Source: Trifolium pratense
Taxonomy: Eukaryota > Streptophyta > Magnoliopsida > Fabales > Fabaceae
NCBI RefSeq assembly: GCF_020283565.1
Contig: NC_060064.1
Location: 8,546,266-8,610,265 of the forward strand
Direction: 5' to 3'
DNA length: 64,000 nt
This document shows positions 35,280-48,300 of this stretch, piece after piece. How positions within the stretch are numbered: position 1 is the stretch's first letter; each line of letters begins with the position of its first letter. The notes under the pieces are model-generated. The model saw only the letters and a program-made list of their open reading frames with translations. It was not told the DNA's origin and ran no database searches. The position numbers were made by a program, and so were the translations under genes.

Positions 35280-35809
35280 GACTTCCTACAATGCGACCTT
35301 GAAAGAGAAGATCTGAAAGCAGTCTAGGATAAACAATAGTTGTTTTCCTCTGAGATTTACTTAAGAAGATGGCTTCACAAATCCTCTCAAAGAAATAGTC
35401 GCCCAGATTTACTTTCCTTTCAGTCAGAAGAAAGTAGATCAGATGTCGATGAGTCCAGGAGATAGTATCAGTGCCACCTACTCTTGGACTGATAGAGGAC
35501 AAAATGATCTTGAATAAACTCTGCACTCATCCGTTAAACCTTTAACCTTTCCCTTCAGCGCCATATCCACACAAATCCTATGCAAAAGATCTTCTCTAAA
35601 TCTTGTATCCTTCTCATACTTATCTAATACCAACCCAGAGTTTTGCAAACCCAGAAGGGCGTTGAAATGGATCTTAGAAAAGGTGAGATTGATACCACAG
35701 ACGTTTGACCTAATCTGTGTACCAGTAAACTCCAATAAACCCATTTCTTTTCTGGTTTTACCCTTCAAGCTGGGATCCCTTTCAATAGCGGCAAGTTCTT
35801 CTTGCTTAG
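35280..35809 (-). pseudogene. Sirevirus third ORF, middle segment, frameshifted
   Basis: The piece lies between the solo LTR and the large non-coding element. The first frame is open from the junction at 35809 to 35478 and the continuation is in another frame from about 35526 to 35275, so a one- or two-base indel occurred near 35500-35526. It reads like a globular domain (NVCGINLTFSKIHFNALLG, WTHRHLIYFLLTER) of the type found in plant retrotransposon accessory proteins. Confidence 0.7.
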
Positions 35810-38638
35810 TGTAACACCCAAACCCGTTATTTAATTAACTCTGCCTTTATAAAATCTTTTTCGAAAATACGCAGCGGAAAAATTGAAAATCTGATTATAA
35901 AGCGCTGGTTTGAATATCACAAAATACAAAATCCTCCGCATCAACACGATGCGTTATAAGTTATACAAAACCAATACTTTTCACCAAGAATAATTCTTAT
36001 ATGAAAACATAAGCAATTACAGAGTAATTTTCTAAAGGAATTTATATATATATATGTACAAAACCCCTTTTCTCCCCGTGTCACAATCAGAGCGGAGCTT
36101 CACCACGCTACTCGGACAAGCTAACATATAACCTGTCAATCTGGATATCTGAACCCCCAAAGGTTCCAATTAACACAAAGCAGAGAGTTAGAAAACATAA
36201 TCGCATATCATACGAGTATAAGAAAGGCCTTACACTTTCGAAATATCATACATATTCTAACTCACGCCAAAACGTCACACTAAACAGTTATCAATTAATA
36301 AAGTTTAACACAATTCAACCAGTTAATGTCACATACCATTTATCAAATATATGCGCATTTACCCTAATGTATCTAATGCCAATCAATTCACTGTCATGCC
36401 ATCCCTAGACATGACTAAATGCATGTGGTACCAAGGCGTCTCACCAACGGTGGACCAAGAACAGTTTTATATCTTGCTGGATATGTCGGAACTTACCGAA
36501 CCATCTTATCTCCCTTGGATAAGCCAACACAGTTTTATATCCTGTTGGATAGCAGCTCTGGATTCATGGATTCATCTAATCCGATCCTCGGCTTCATTAT
36601 GGACACATAATCCATTTTCGTTATTGGAACCCAAGTTTCCAATGTTCACATACAATCATGAATGCATGTATTTATGCACATATCAACCATATGATATTCT
36701 TTAGCTCGAAGCTACTCTTTTATGAATGCGGGAACACAATCCTAACACATTCACTTAACATTACAAATTAATGCCAAAACATCACATTACTCACTTTAAA
36801 TTGCAACTTATTGCATACACGTTTATCAATCATATAACGATTAACAATAAGCATTAACAGCATCAACATGTATCAGCTAACATATATATCAACACATCAT
36901 CATTCATCAACAAGCTATCATCACATAAACATCAACACAACCCTCATGCAATTAATATATAACAACTATATTAAGCATGCCTCAACTCATAAAACAAACA
37001 CCGGAATCGGAGTCTACACGAAAAACTGAGTAAAATAGGTTCTGGGGTCGAAAACCCTCAAAAGTCAACCAAAAGTCAACATTTTCAATCCTGTGAACAG
37101 TGCCTGCGCTGGGGCGCCAGCCTTCGTCACAAAACAGAGTCAAAATGGCATTTCTAGACTTCTCTGGGCGCCTGGGCGCCACTCCTCTAAAACGGTGCGC
37201 CACAGACAAATTGTGCAGGATTTCTGCAGGACAGCCTCTCATTGCAACGATCATAACTTGGGCTACGAAAGTCCAATGGAGACGCACATATACTCGTTGG
37301 AAAGCTAACAAACAGGGCTACAACTTTTATGTTGTTCACTAAAACCAGTTCACAACGAAAAGAGGTCAAAAATGCACGTAAAGGTTCAGACCTCATAGAT
37401 AACAATTTTCTACATTTCTCATTTCAAACTCTAAACTCTCAAGACTCTCACATAGACCATTTTTCATATTCTAAACTCCATCACACATATATACATACTC
37501 AAAGCACTTACAAAAGTCCATTTAAACATCAATACATCATTCATTGCTTATTATTCAAAGAAATTCATGAACATTTTGCAAAACTCATCAACACTTTGCA
37601 AATCATTGAGCTTGGCTAAGGCCAATCTAGGGCTTAGGCAAAGCACACCAAAATAACCACACATCAACACAATCAACCAAGCATATTCATAAGCACTTAA
37701 ACACAAGTATTTTAACCATCAAAAACACTTATACACATAGTTATGATTCCATTTATACAAGCTTGTGAACATATCAAAATTCATCAAGAACACAAACTTT
37801 TTCCTTAACAAACATCTACATATTCCCTCATACAATCATGTCATGAATAAATAACATCTCATGATCTTTTCCTTTCAATGATTCATGAAGAAAATCACCC
37901 AAAACCCCAAAGAAAATGAGTGAGAGAGTTTGGGAATGGAGGCCTAGACAACCTCCCCTCTCTTGAACCACTCATGAATCATGGAAACTAACTCTCTTAC
38001 CTTAGAAATTTGATGAATCCTCAAGCTCCTCATGTTCTAGCTCTCATGAGCTCCTCTCTTTCTCAAGCCCTAGCACCCTCTTGCTTTGCTCTCTTGCTTG
38101 CCCTAGCTTAGGGATGATGATCCTAGAACTCCCATGATTCCAACAAGCTTCTAATGGATCAATTTGGATAAGAAATGGAATTTTAGTGAAGGTTTAGGCA
38201 TGGAAAAATGGCTCAAGGTTTTGAAAGAGAAGGAATGAGTAAAAATGTGATTTTTGTTCAATGTCCATCAAGTGGCCAAAGTCACTATTTAAATAAGTCA
38301 TGGATCGATCTAAACCGTTGGATCAAATAGTAACTCCATGTGGTTTTAATCATGGCCATTCCTTAATCTTGATCACCAAGCAAACTCTCATGAAATATCT
38401 ATTCTATGCTTATCTCTTAAGCCCACTTGCCTAAAGCCCACTTGACAAGTCCAAGCCCAATACTATTCATGCTCATAGGCCCAATTTGCGCCCAACACTA
38501 GCCTAAAACCATTAAAATCTCGCTCGCTAACTTACGCTCGCGCTAATTAATTATTCGCCGCTTAATAATTTAATTATAAATCACGCCCTCGCGTAATAAA
38601 ATAATTAAATAACGAATAGTAAATTTCGGGTCGTTACA
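35810..38638 (-). repeat. 3' LTR of the LARD-like element
   Basis: It matches 41776-44596 apart from an 8-bp tandem extension (gcctgggc at about 37167) and four single-base differences I found by eye. Short open frames inside it, such as 36351-36704, are present in both LTRs only because the LTRs are copies. Confidence 0.95.
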
Positions 38639-41600
38639 ACTCTCCCCCACTTAAAGGATTTTCGCCCTCGAAAATTACCCGACTTAAAACAACTCCGGAT
38701 AACTCTTTTATCCGATTTCCAACAAAACACTTCAAACTCCACGTATTAATAAGTTTGACAAAATTAGTCTATCCCAACCAACACAATCTCGTCAACTACC
38801 AACAATAGATCAAGGACAGCTAATCCCTCGATTTGTCGATAGATAGTCAACAATCATGATGTCTGTATAAACCATTCTTATCAAACCTCCAAAACGTCCA
38901 CTTAATATCTTACGGTACTCACTGCACCACTCAAAACAAACTCTAATCAGTCTAATACACCTTGAAAAGACGTTTTCGTTGAATACCTTACAACTTTTCA
39001 AGTTCCATAAGTCCTCAACTTTTCTTCAATCACTTAATTGCGTCGAATCTTATTCCAATCATTTAGTCGACAACACAACCTCAACATTCCTTTGTTGATC
39101 AACTCCTCAAATTTTTCTTGACACTTATCAAATTCACCACCTCTAACCGTTAAATTCTTAGATTACGTAACATAACATTTCCAATGTCGCTTTTCCGCCG
39201 CGATACCCTTATCAAAATATTATTTTAAGTCACCCATAGACTCACTGTTGTTTCACCGTCCATGATGAAAATATTCGAAATCCTTTACTCCTTTAGCACA
39301 TGGTATAACTTTACTATTCCAACGGATACGATGTGTCCAACATCTCAAATCTCCACCGACTTTTCCAATAAGTCGTTGTCAATCTCATTCTTACTTCCGA
39401 ATGTTACAAAACACTCTCTCTGATACTTTCTTATTTCCAAACATCCAAAAATGATACTTCGCTCTCAGTTCCATCTCAACCTCCTAAGGTTTCATCCAAC
39501 TCCGACACTAATCGTCCGATCATTATCCAAATGAAATTATTTCTTTCTCGACAAGCTCTTACAAAATCCATCAAATTGTTACCCCACTTCCATCTTGAAA
39601 TAACTCTACTACTCATACCATCCTCTACTACTTGATACCCTCACAAGTTTACTAACCCTACTATGGTATCTCTTAATTCCATTCTCATCTACTATGAGAA
39701 CTCACTTCTTTTCCTTGGTTATACAACACTAATGGTTCTCTAAGCTTAACATCTATATTCTAAGCTTCTCAAATCTTTCCAAGAAATGACTACTCGATTC
39801 TAACACACTCAACCGCTATAAATCCTTCCTAGGCTCTTCTCGATCACCTAGTAATTTCATATTCAATCTTGGTGACTATCCAAAAGTTGATTTCCAAACA
39901 ACCACAGTTCATATCTTGTTGATTCCAACAACGTCCTTATTTGTCGCACACAATCCAACTAATCACGTTCCTTATCGTTCTTCACTGTGACAAACATACT
40001 TTTCTCCATTCGACCAGTTCTTATTCGCATCTCGTGACTATCTTAAAGTCATAACATCCTAAAGTTCATCCACACAAAATCTCTATTCCAGTCTTGACTA
40101 GTCTCTTCGAACTATTCAAAATGTTTACTTTCCTTAAAGGTTCACTTGCTAATAATTAACAAGTTTAGCTCACACCGATACAACTCTATAGGTATTCCCA
40201 CCATTCTTATAACCATCACCTAATCATCACTAGGTTTACCTACTCTTAACGCACAACGTCTTCTCCGTTTTCCAACAACGGTTTCCATTTAACATCTCTG
40301 TCCGTTCCACCATTCCACAATGGTCACATTCTCTTTACGGCTAAACAACTTTAGTTCGACTCATTCTGAATCTTCCGGAATGATCATCTAATATTTCCTC
40401 CAAAATACTCTCCAAATAAGAACTTTACTTTCAATCCCTTATCAAATTGACGTCTACTCGTCCTTACTCAACTTGTCTGAACGACAACGTCCTACTCCTT
40501 CCATTCCATGGTATTGCTTCTGAGAAATTCTTGTAGTTCTCATCCGCCTCTAGTCCATACTCTTTTGTACACTACACGATCTCCAATCGTTTCCAAACGG
40601 TCTTCATCTTTCTTAACCAATCTCAGTGTTGATCCCATGACGAACACTTAGTCCAACAACTTCTCATCTAGCAATCCTCACAACTTGCTGTCCAAGTTTC
40701 TTCCACTTCGAACAACACTAATCAATCTTGAACAATCTACTTCAAGAGCATCTCCATCCATCCTAACTTCTTCACATTCGAACCATCTCGGAGAGACACA
40801 ACTTTCTCCCCCACTTATCTCAAACCCATCTATACTCTTCCACTAGAACTTCCGGTATAAACACCTAGTCATTCTATCGATTCTAAATATATTCTCCCAA
40901 AAAGAATCTAGTACCGACAACATTCACATGCGTGTCGCATACAAGGGTAAACGTAAGGCATTAAACCTAGACATCTACACAAATATCCTGTACAGTCCTC
41001 TTGACATATACGCCACTATGCAAATAGATAAGTATTCTATTCCCCACATATACTAGTGTAACAACCTTCATACCAACTAGCATACGTAAACACAACAACA
41101 TGTCAATACATATATTTATAACTAAAATATATGTAAGACAACAAAACATCCATGTACACAAGACATCGAGTCAAGTACATGCATTACATTTCATTTGTTC
41201 GCATACTTACAACATCTACTCAAACATGTATAAAACATAGCATGTTCTCAAACAAGTTCTCATCATGAGAATACATTCACATAGTTCAATTAAAGAACCA
41301 CACTAAGTACTAGTAATCAATCTACCACATGTTATAAACAAACATATAACAACACACATTAGGATCTACTTACATCCTACTCCTTTCTCACTCTAGTGAA
41401 AAATTCATTTTCACTTACTCAAAAGAAAATAATCTTATATTTTCAACAAAATCTTCATCACATGCAGTTTTACATCATGCCGGATCATCAACAATACAGT
41501 TTTACATCATGTCGGATCATCAACAATTAGCAATAAGCATCTACAAACCAAAAGTTCAAACCACACAAATTTTTAAAAACTTTAAGCATAAAAATACACA

Positions 41601-41758
41601 ACCACTACTTGACTTGATAACTTATAACAATGATAAGTATCAATCGCATCAAGTACATACAACAAGAAAAGACAGACACAACTGGCACACACGCTCACTC
41701 GATCTGACTGCACAGAACGGCTCTGATTGACACATAACCTCACAGTCCGAAGACGACT
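38639..41758 (-). other. Internal region of the LARD-like element, non-coding
   Basis: The plus strand is rich in C and T, hence the minus (RNA) strand is purine-rich. Stops occur frequently in all frames and none of the gag, protease, RT or integrase motifs is visible. Near the primer-binding site (41465-41520) two copies of acagttttacatcatg(c/t)cggat stand in tandem and echo the LTR motif cagttttatatc. Confidence 0.75.
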
Positions 41759-41771
41759 AGCTCTGATACCA
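41759..41771 (-). other. Primer-binding site of the LARD-like element
   Basis: The minus strand reads TGGTATCAGAGC four bases from the LTR, the standard complement of initiator tRNA-Met. Confidence 0.8.
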
Positions 41772-41775
41772 CTTT

Positions 41776-44596
41776 TGTAACACCCAAACCCGTTATTTAA
41801 TTAACTCTGCCTTTATAAAATCTTTTTCGAAAATACGCAGCGGAAAAATTGAAAATCTGATTATAAAGCGCTGGTTTGAATATCACAAAATACAAAATCC
41901 TCCGCATCAACACGATGCGTTATAAGTTATACAAAACCAATACTTTTCACCAAGAATAATTCTTATATGAAAACATAAGCAATTACAGAGTAATTTTCTA
42001 AAGGAATTTATATATATATATGTACAAAACCCCTTTTCTCCCCGTGTCACAATCAGAGCGGAGCTTCACCACGCTACTCGGACAAGCTAACATATAACCT
42101 GTCAATCTGGATATCTGAACCCCCAAAGGTTCCAATTAACACAAAGCAGAGAGTTAGAAAACATAATCGCATATCATACGAGTATAAGAAAGGCCTTACA
42201 CTTTCGAAATATCATACATATTCTAACTCACGCCAAAACGTCACACTAAACAGTTATCAATTAATAAAGTTTAACACAATTCAACCAGATAATGTCACAT
42301 ACCATTTATCAAATATATGCGCATTTACCCTAATGTATCTAATGCCAATCAATTCACTGTCATGCCATCCCTAGACATGACTAAATGCATGTGGTACCAA
42401 GGCGTCTCACCAACGGTGGACCAAGAACAGTTTTATATCTTGCTGGATATGTCGGAACTTACCGAACCATCTTATCTCCCTTGGATAAGCCAACACAGTT
42501 TTATATCCTGTTGGATAGCAGCTCTGGATTCATGGATTCATCTAATCCGATCCTCGGCTTCATTATGGACACATAATCCATTTTCGTTATTGGAACCCAA
42601 GTTTCCAATGTTCACATACAATCATGAATGCATGTATTTATGCACATATCAACCATATGATATTCTTTAGCTCGAAGCTACTCTTTTATGAATGCGGGAA
42701 CACAATCCTAACACATTCACTTAACATTACAAATTAATGCCAAAACATCACATTACTCACTTTAAATTGCAACTTATTGCATACACGTTTATCAATCATA
42801 TAACGATTAACAATAAGCATTAACAGCATCAACATGTATCAGCTAACATATATATCAACACATCATCATTCATCAACAAGCTATCATCACATAAACATCA
42901 ACACAACCCTCATGCAATTAATATATAACAACTATATTAAGCATGCCTCAACTCATAAAACAAACACCGGAATCGGAGTCTACACGAAAAACTGAGTAAA
43001 ATAGGTTCTGGGGTCGAAAACCCTCAAAAGTCAACCAAAAGTCAACATTTTCAATCCTGTGAACAGTGCCTGCGCTGGGGCGCCAGCCTTCGTCACAAAA
43101 CAGAGTCAAAATGGCATTTCTAGACTTCTCTGGGCGCCACTCCTCTAAAACGGTGCGCCACAGACAAATTGTGCAGGATTTCTGCAGGACAGCCTCTCAT
43201 TGCAACGATCATAACTTGGGCTACGAAAGTCCAATGGAGACGCACATATACTCGTTGGAAAGCTAACAAACAGGGCTACAACTTTTATGTTGTTCACTAA
43301 AACCAGTTCACAACGAAAAGAGGTCAAAAATGCACGTAAAGGTTCAGACCTCATAGATAACAATTTTCTACATTTCTCATTTCAAACTCTAAACTCTCAA
43401 GACTCTCACATAGACCATTTTTCATATTCTAAACTCCATCACACATATATACATACTCAAAGCACTTACAAAAGTCCATTTAAACATCAATACATCATTC
43501 ATTGCTTATTATTCAAAGAAATTCATGAACATTTTGCAAAACTCATCAACACTTTGCAAATCATTGAGCTTGGCTAAGGCCAATCTAGGGCTTAGGCAAA
43601 GCACACCAAAATAACCACACATCAACACAATCAACCAAGCATATTCATAAGCACTTAAACACAAGTATTTTAACCATCAAAAACACTTATACACATAGTT
43701 ATGATTCCATTTATACAAGCTTGTGAACATATCAAAATTCATCAAGAACACAAACTTTTTCCTTAACAAACATCTACATATTCCCTCATACAATCATGTC
43801 ATGAATAAATAACATCTCATGATCTTTTCCTTTCAATGATTCATGAAGAAAATCACCCAAAACCCCAAAGAAAATGAGTGAGAGAGTTTGGGAATGGAGG
43901 CCTAGACAACCTCCCCTCTCTTGAACCACTCATGAATCATGGAAACTAACTCTCTTACCTTAGAAATTTGATGAATCCTCAAGCTCCTCATGTTCTAGCT
44001 TTCATGAGCTCCTCTCTTTCTCAAGCCCTAGCACCCTCTTGCTTTGCTCTCTTGCTTGCCCTAGCTTAGGGATGATGATCCTAGAACTCCCATGATTCCA
44101 ACAAGCTTCTAATGGATCAATTTGGATAAGAAATGGAATTTTAGTGAAGGTTTAGGCATGGAAAAATGGCTCAAGGTTTTGAAAGAGAAGGAATGAGTAA
44201 AAATGTGATTTTTGTTCAATGTCCATCAAGTGGCCAAAGTCACTATTTAAATAAGTCATGGATCGATCTAAACCGTTAGATCAAATAGTAACTCCATGTG
44301 GTTTTAATCATGGCCATTCCTTAATCTTGATCACCAAGCAAACTCTCATGAAATATCTATTCTATGCTTATCTCTTAAGCCCACTTGCCTAAAGCCCACT
44401 TGACAAGTCCAAGCCCAATACTATTCATGCTCATAGGCCCAATTTGCGCCCAACACTAGCCTAAAACCATTAAAATCTCGCTCGCTAACTTACGCTCGCG
44501 CTAATTAATTATTCGCCGCTTAATAATTTAATTATAAATCACGCCCTCGCGTAATAAAATAATTAAATAATGAATAGTAAATTTCGGGTCGTTACA
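41776..44596 (-). repeat. 5' LTR of the LARD-like element
   Basis: It is the copy next to the primer-binding site. It contains the motif cagttttatatc(t/c)tg twice (about 42428 and 42496) and a pair of GC-richer blocks (tgcgctggggcgcc) that stand out from the rest. Confidence 0.95.
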
Positions 44597-44881
44597 CTTA
44601 GCTTCAGTCCTTGTAAACACTCTTGCTTTCATCCAGAATTTCTTCAAAAGATCTGGGTAGATAGGACCATTAAGCATATCAAAGTACTTATCCCAACCTT
44701 GAGCAGAGAAGTAGGGCTTCACATCAAATCCATTTGCCTTAAGACTTTCGAAGTCGATCATCTTCTTAGGAAGTAGAGTTAGTTGAGATTCTGGGAATTC
44801 CATCTCGTTCCCAACGATCTGAAGATTCCTAAACATGAACGGAGGAATCTTGGTTGATGGAGTTGAAGAAGAAGCAGCCAT
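44597..44881 (-). pseudogene. Sirevirus third ORF, N-terminal segment
   Basis: The ATG at 44881 starts a Ser/Thr-rich N-terminus (MAASSSTPSTKIPP), continuing to the insertion point of the non-coding LTR element at 44597, where the reading frame is cut. It is 446 bases downstream of the pol stop. The cut is marked by the cttag target duplication shared with 35805-35809. Confidence 0.8.
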
Positions 44882-45327
44882 GATGAAGTTTAGGGTTAGG
44901 GTAGGAACTAATGAGAGAGAAAGAAGATTTTTGTTGGAGGTTTAGAGAGAAATAAAAGTGTAGGTTATGAGAGTGAAAAGTGTGCAAGTGTATTGTGTAA
45001 GTTTATTTAAATGCGTACAGTTAACACAAAAATGGCAAATTTGGGAAGTTACGCTTATTGACAAAAATTTGAATACTAAAAGTCATCATTAACCACCCAC
45101 TACCTGACACACATGAGCTACGTGCAAAAGATTACTCGGTAACTGCCAAATTAGTGAATAACTGTTCAGTAGTGAATACTGAACGTTTTCCACTTAGAAA
45201 GGTCAGAGCCTCTGAGTTGAAAAGATTCTATCAGAGTTAAGTACTTCAGATCTTTTGTGTTCAGATGTTCTGAACCAGAAGTTCTGAGATACTTAACCTC
45301 TTACACCTTAGAAGCCAAAAAAAAATT
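44882..45327 (-). promoter_or_regulatory. Spacer between pol and third ORF with possible internal promoter
   Basis: On the minus strand a TTTAAATAAA sequence (about 45002-45012) stands roughly 125 bases before the ATG at 44881, followed by a pyrimidine-rich leader (ctttctctctcattag). This resembles a plant promoter and leader and could allow separate expression of the third ORF. The rest of the spacer has no coding sign. Confidence 0.4.
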
Positions 45328-48300
45328 TTATTCAGAGATTGAAAACATGTTCAGATGTTTCTTTATAAAATCAAATCTTTCAACAGGTAAGGCATTAGTA
45401 AATATGTCAGCCCATTGATTTTCAGTATCAACAAACTTAATATCTATAATGCCTCTCTGAACATAATCTCTGATGAAATGGTGTTTAATTTCAATATGTT
45501 TGGCTCTAGAGTGAAGGATATGATTTTTAGAAAGATGAATGGCTGCAGTATTATTACAATATAAAGGAATATTATGACTGCTTACTTGATAATCTTCTAG
45601 CTGATATTTTAACCAGAGTAGTTGTGTGCAACACTTAGCTGCTGAAATGTATTCTGCTTCTGCTGTAGACAAAGCTATAGTAGTTTGTCTCTTACTAGCC
45701 CAGGAGATAAGGTTTTCACCAACAAATTGACAATTGCCACTTGTGGATTTTCTTTCAATTTTATCTCCGGCATAGTCAGCATCACAAAATCCATTTAGCA
45801 CATAATCATTGGATTTCTTATAAAGAAGTCCGAGATTAGTTGTTCCTTTCAGATACCTAAAGATTCTCTTTACAGCAGTAAGATGAGATTCTCTTGGATC
45901 TGACTGGAATCTTGCACATAAGCAAACACTGAATAAAATATCTGGCCTAGAGGCTGTCAGATAGAGTAAGGAACCAATCATACCTCTGTAGACCTTTTGG
46001 TCTACTTTTCCTTCATCTTCTGTCTTGCTCATGTTGGTAGTTGAATGCATGGGAGTGTTCATTATCTTGCAATCATCTAGGTTGAACTTCTTCAGAAGTT
46101 CTTTGGTGTATTTTGATTGATGAACATAAGTTCCTTCCTTCTTCTGATTAATTTGAATTCCAAGAAAGAACTTCAATTCTCCCATCATGCTCATTTCAAA
46201 TTCATCCTGCATAATCTTAGAGAAATTCTTGCACAAGGAAGCATTAGTTGAACCAAAAATAATATCATCAACATATATTTGAATGATTAAATTATCTTCT
46301 TTGGTTGTTTTTCTAAAGAGTGTGCAGTCAACCTTCCCTTTCTCAAAACCCTTTTCAAGAAGGAAATTACTGAGTCTATCATACCAAGCTCTTGGAGCTT
46401 GTTTCAGACCATACAGTGATTTCTTCAATCTGAAAACATGATCTGGGTTTGAGACATCTTCAAAACCAGGAGGTTGCTTAACATACACTTCTTCAGAAAT
46501 AAAACCATTTAAGAAGGCACTTTTAACATCCATCTGATACAAAGTTATTCCATGATTAACAGTATAAGATAGAAGTAACCTGATAACTTCAAGCCTAGCT
46601 ATTTGTGCAAAAGTTTCAGTATAGTCAATCCCCTCTTGCTGACTATAACCTTGTGCAACCAATCTAGCCTTGTTTCTTACCACTTCACCTTGTTCATTCA
46701 GCTTGTTTCTGAATACCCATTTTGTTCCAATAATGTTCTTGTGTGAAGGTTTGGGCACTAGAGTCCATACATCATTCCTTTGAAATTGATTCAGCTCCTC
46801 TTGCATGGCTACTATCCAAGCATCATCTTTCAGAGCTTCATCAACCTTTGAAGGTTCCATCATTGAGATAAGACCAACTAAGGATTCCTCATTTCTTAGT
46901 TGAGATCTTGTCTTTCTTGGACTATCCTTGTTGCCTAAGATCAGTTCCTCTGGATGTGATGATTTGTATTTGAAAGTGTTTCTAGGGGGTTCATCATCTT
47001 CAAACTCATCAACAGCAGGTTCAGCAGCTGCTTCATTCCTTTGATGTTCAGAGTCTGTAGGAACTGTCATGTTCAGAGGTTCTTCAGAGAATGGATGTTC
47101 TGAGTAGTTTGGAATATCTGAATACTGATCCTCTGATACCTGAAATCTAGACAAACCTTCCACAAGCTCTGACACTTGATCAGGCTCTTTGTCATCAAAC
47201 TTGACATGCATAGTTTCTTCCACAGTATGTGTTTCAGAAATATACAGTCTGTATGCTTTTGAGCGTTCAGAGTATCCTATAAAGACACCCTTATAACCTC
47301 TAGCATCAAATTTCTTTAGATGGACTTTGTTGTTTAAAATGTAACAAGTACATCCAAACTGATGAAAATAAGAAATGTCAGGTTTTCTTCCTTTGAACAA
47401 TTCATAAGCAGTTTTGTTCAACTTAGATCTGATATAGATTCTATTTTGAACATAACATGCTGTGTTTACAGCTTCTGCCCATAAAAACTTTGCTACATTA
47501 GTTTTATGCATCATGGTTCTGGCCATTTCTTGCAGAGTTCTATTTTTCCTTTCTACAACCCCATTTTGTTGAGGAGTTCTAGGAGAAGAGAATTCATGCA
47601 AGATGCCATATTTTTCACAAAAGTTTTTAAAAGGTTCATTTTCAAATTCTCCACCATGATCACTTCTAACTTTTAAAATAGTGTAGCCTTTTTCATTTTG
47701 AATTTGTTTGCAGAAGATGCTAAACTCATCATAAGCTTCATCTTTTGTTCTTAGGAATTTTACCCAAGTCCATCTACTGTAATCATCAACAATTACTAAT
47801 CCATACTTCTTTCCATTGATAGAGGCAGTGTTAACTGGCCCAAACAAATCAATGTGAAGAAGTTCCAATGGTCTTGAGGTAGAAACAATGTTTTTGGGTT
47901 TAAAAGAAGATTTAGTAATCTTTCCTTTTTGACAAGAACCACAAAGTGTGTTTGAGTGATATTTAATTTTTGGTAAACCTCTGACAAGGTCAAGCTTGCT
48001 AAGCTTAGAGATTAACCTCCAGTTAGCATGGCCTAACCTCTTATGCCAGATCCATTTTTCTTCACTCAAGGTCAAAAGACACACCACTTTTTGTTCATTC
48101 AAATCAGAAAGATTAATTTTATAAACATTGTTCTTTCTCAAACCTTTAAATACAATGAAGTTGTCAGATTGTTTAGACACAATACATGATTCCTTATTAA
48201 AGACAACTACATAACCATTGTCGCAAAATTGACTTATGCTCAATAGGTTATGTTTGAGTCCATCTACTAACCAAACATCATTAATAGATAGGGAAGAATT

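Larger units (their letters stand above)
35810..44596 (-). mobile_element. Large non-coding LTR element (LARD-like) nested in the Sirevirus
   Basis: The LTRs (2,829 and 2,821 bp) begin TGTAAC and end GTTACA, and both outer flanks read cttag. The internal region is only about 3.1 kb. On the minus strand a primer-binding site TGGTATCAGAGC lies just inside 41775, and a polypurine tract (plus: actctcccccacttaaagga) adjoins the LTR at 38639. No gag or pol is recognisable. Size of LTRs and lack of coding match the class of large retrotransposon derivatives. The tail 'ttttcgccctcgaaaattac' is reminiscent of the end of gypsy Tekay/Del polyproteins, which suggests the family that mobilises it. Confidence 0.9.

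Noticed and set aside
36351..36704. 117-codon ORF repeated at 42317-42670
   Set aside because: It is within the LARD LTRs and has no recognisable domain; duplication is explained by the LTRs.
38810..41161. Possible decayed gag-pol in the LARD interior
   Set aside because: No RT, integrase or zinc-knuckle motif is seen in any frame, and the fresh LTRs argue against decay after insertion.
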